A DNA stretch of 12,870 bases from NCBI GenBank assembly GCA_014534385.1, contig JACVRP010000056.1, positions 1 through 12,870 of the forward strand, given 5' to 3'. The notes beneath the pieces are model-generated. The model saw nothing but the letters and a program-made list of their open reading frames with translations. It did not search any database and was not told the DNA's origin. Numbering within the stretch: position 1 is the stretch's first letter; each line of letters begins with the position of its first letter. Both the position numbers and the translations under genes were made by a program. The DNA is from Cyanobacteria bacterium Co-bin13 (GTDB taxonomy: Bacteria > Cyanobacteriota > Cyanobacteriia > Phormidesmidales > Phormidesmidaceae). Shown piece after piece: positions 12,246 through 12,870 of the stretch.

Positions 12246-12870
12246 CTAGGATGCCGATGACTCTTCAGGCTCGGCAACTGGTTCGCACCCCTGGGTTTGG
12301 TTCACCGAGTTGATGAACCCCGGATCGGTCGTGCTGCCATCGGGAAGGGTGGCAAACTCCATCCGGGCTCCTGACAGGTTGGCATTCTCTAGTTTGGCAT
12401 TATAGAGATCGGCGTAGCGCAGATCGGCTCCCCGCAGATCGGCTCCCGACAGGTCGGCCCCCCGCAAGATGGCCCCATAGAGGCTGGCCTCTGACAGATC
12501 TGCGGCCTTGAAGTTAGCTGAGCACAGGCCTGCGTCGCGCAGCTCCACCTGACTTAAAATAGCGCCTTCTAGATCGGCGCGAATCAGCGTGACATGGAGC
12601 ATTTGGGCCTGGCTTAGGTCGGCTCTCTTTAAGTTGGCAGCGGTCAAGTCAGCACCCTGCAGGTTGGCTTCCTGTAGGCTGGCCTGCTCCAAGTTGGCAT
12701 CGGCTAGTTTGGCGTTGATCAGCTGCGCTTGGGCTAGGTTTGCCTGGGTTAGCGTGGCGGCTGAGTAGTTGTGGCGGCTGAGGTCTTTGCCCTGAAAGTT
12801 GGCGTTGGCCAGGTCACAGCCAGGGCAGCCTTCGCGGCGTTCCTGGTCGGCTTGAACTGGGGTTGCCCCA
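12246..12870 (-). CDS. Pentapeptide-repeat protein, probably exported (5' end beyond window)
   Basis: The frame is open from the right edge to TAG at 12246-12248, giving 207 residues. The N-terminus is missing, and the TTG at 12692 is an internal Leu codon. The visible protein begins ATPVQADQERREGCPGC; the VQA-D junction looks like a signal-peptidase site, so the protein is probably exported to lumen or periplasm. From CDLANANF onward it follows the A(D/N)LxX pentapeptide pattern for about 150 residues, expected to fold as a right-handed quadrilateral beta helix. It ends in a short acidic tail (PVAEPEESSAS). The CPGC pair just before the repeats could form a disulfide. The functions of such proteins in cyanobacteria are mostly unknown. 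It is convergent with the exported-protein gene. Confidence 0.9.
   Translation of the reverse strand, partial: GATPVQADQERREGCPGCDLANANFQGKDLSRHNYSAATLTQANLAQAQLINAKLADANLEQASLQEANLQGADLTAANLKRADLSQAQMLHVTLIRADLEGAILSQVELRDAGLCSANFKAADLSEASLYGAILRGADLSGADLRGADLRYADLYNAKLENANLSGARMEFATLPDGSTTDPGFINSVNQTQGCEPVAEPEESSAS

Noticed and set aside
12246..12692. Pentapeptide-repeat gene starting at 12692
   Set aside because: That TTG is a Leu codon inside the repeat pattern; the same frame continues with good repeats and a CxxC up to the window edge.

Overview
The window reads as chromosomal DNA of a cyanobacterium. It carries a photosystem I core subunit gene, a ycf66 gene, a cyanobacterial-type VKOR-thioredoxin fusion, and at least twelve copies of the HIP1 octamer GCGATCGC. 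The moderately high GC content and gene mix would suit a filamentous Leptolyngbya/Nodosilinea-like lineage, but that placement is only a guess. No rRNA, tRNA, CRISPR array, transposase or integrase was recognised.

Layout, left to right. (1) A plus-strand pair, 55-2211: a VKOR-thioredoxin disulfide-forming membrane enzyme, then ycf66, whose C-terminal tail contains a 2 x 147 bp tandem duplication. (2) A minus-strand block, 2276-4916: an MscS-type channel gene overlaps a DUF2254 membrane protein gene by the 4 bp ATGA. Immediately downstream lies the 3' remnant of a HAD-type hydrolase that has lost its N-terminal catalytic half. (3) About 1.08 kb without an intact gene, 4917-5993. Its left part holds frame-broken, protein-like sequence on the minus strand. 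Its right part is a dyad-rich leader of the next gene. (4) psaB at 5994-8210, complete at 738 aa, with no psaA on either side and several substitutions at sites I recall as conserved in PsaB; it ends in a strong intrinsic terminator. (5) An intergenic stretch with an overlooked 58-aa single-span membrane protein (8600-8776).

(6) A divergent pair: a cysteine-free MerR-type regulator (minus) and a short-chain dehydrogenase (plus), sharing a 76 bp gap with a MerR-style promoter (TTGACT, long spacer, inverted ACTGT/ACAGT). (7) A minus-strand alkaline-phosphatase-superfamily phosphodiesterase (10200-11588), convergent with the dehydrogenase. (8) A small exported protein of unknown function (11751-12122). 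(9) A pentapeptide-repeat protein on the minus strand that runs off the right edge.

How they fit together: most products act in or across membranes (disulfide formation, PSI, ion channels, exported proteins). The most interesting object is the orphan psaB with its own long regulatory leader. It most likely encodes an alternative PsaB that pairs with a PsaA made elsewhere. Its condition of use is unknown. No clearly new multi-gene system (defence, mobile or biosynthetic) is visible; the best candidates for novelty are the orphan psaB with its leader, the 58-aa membrane protein, and the MscS-DUF2254 unit.
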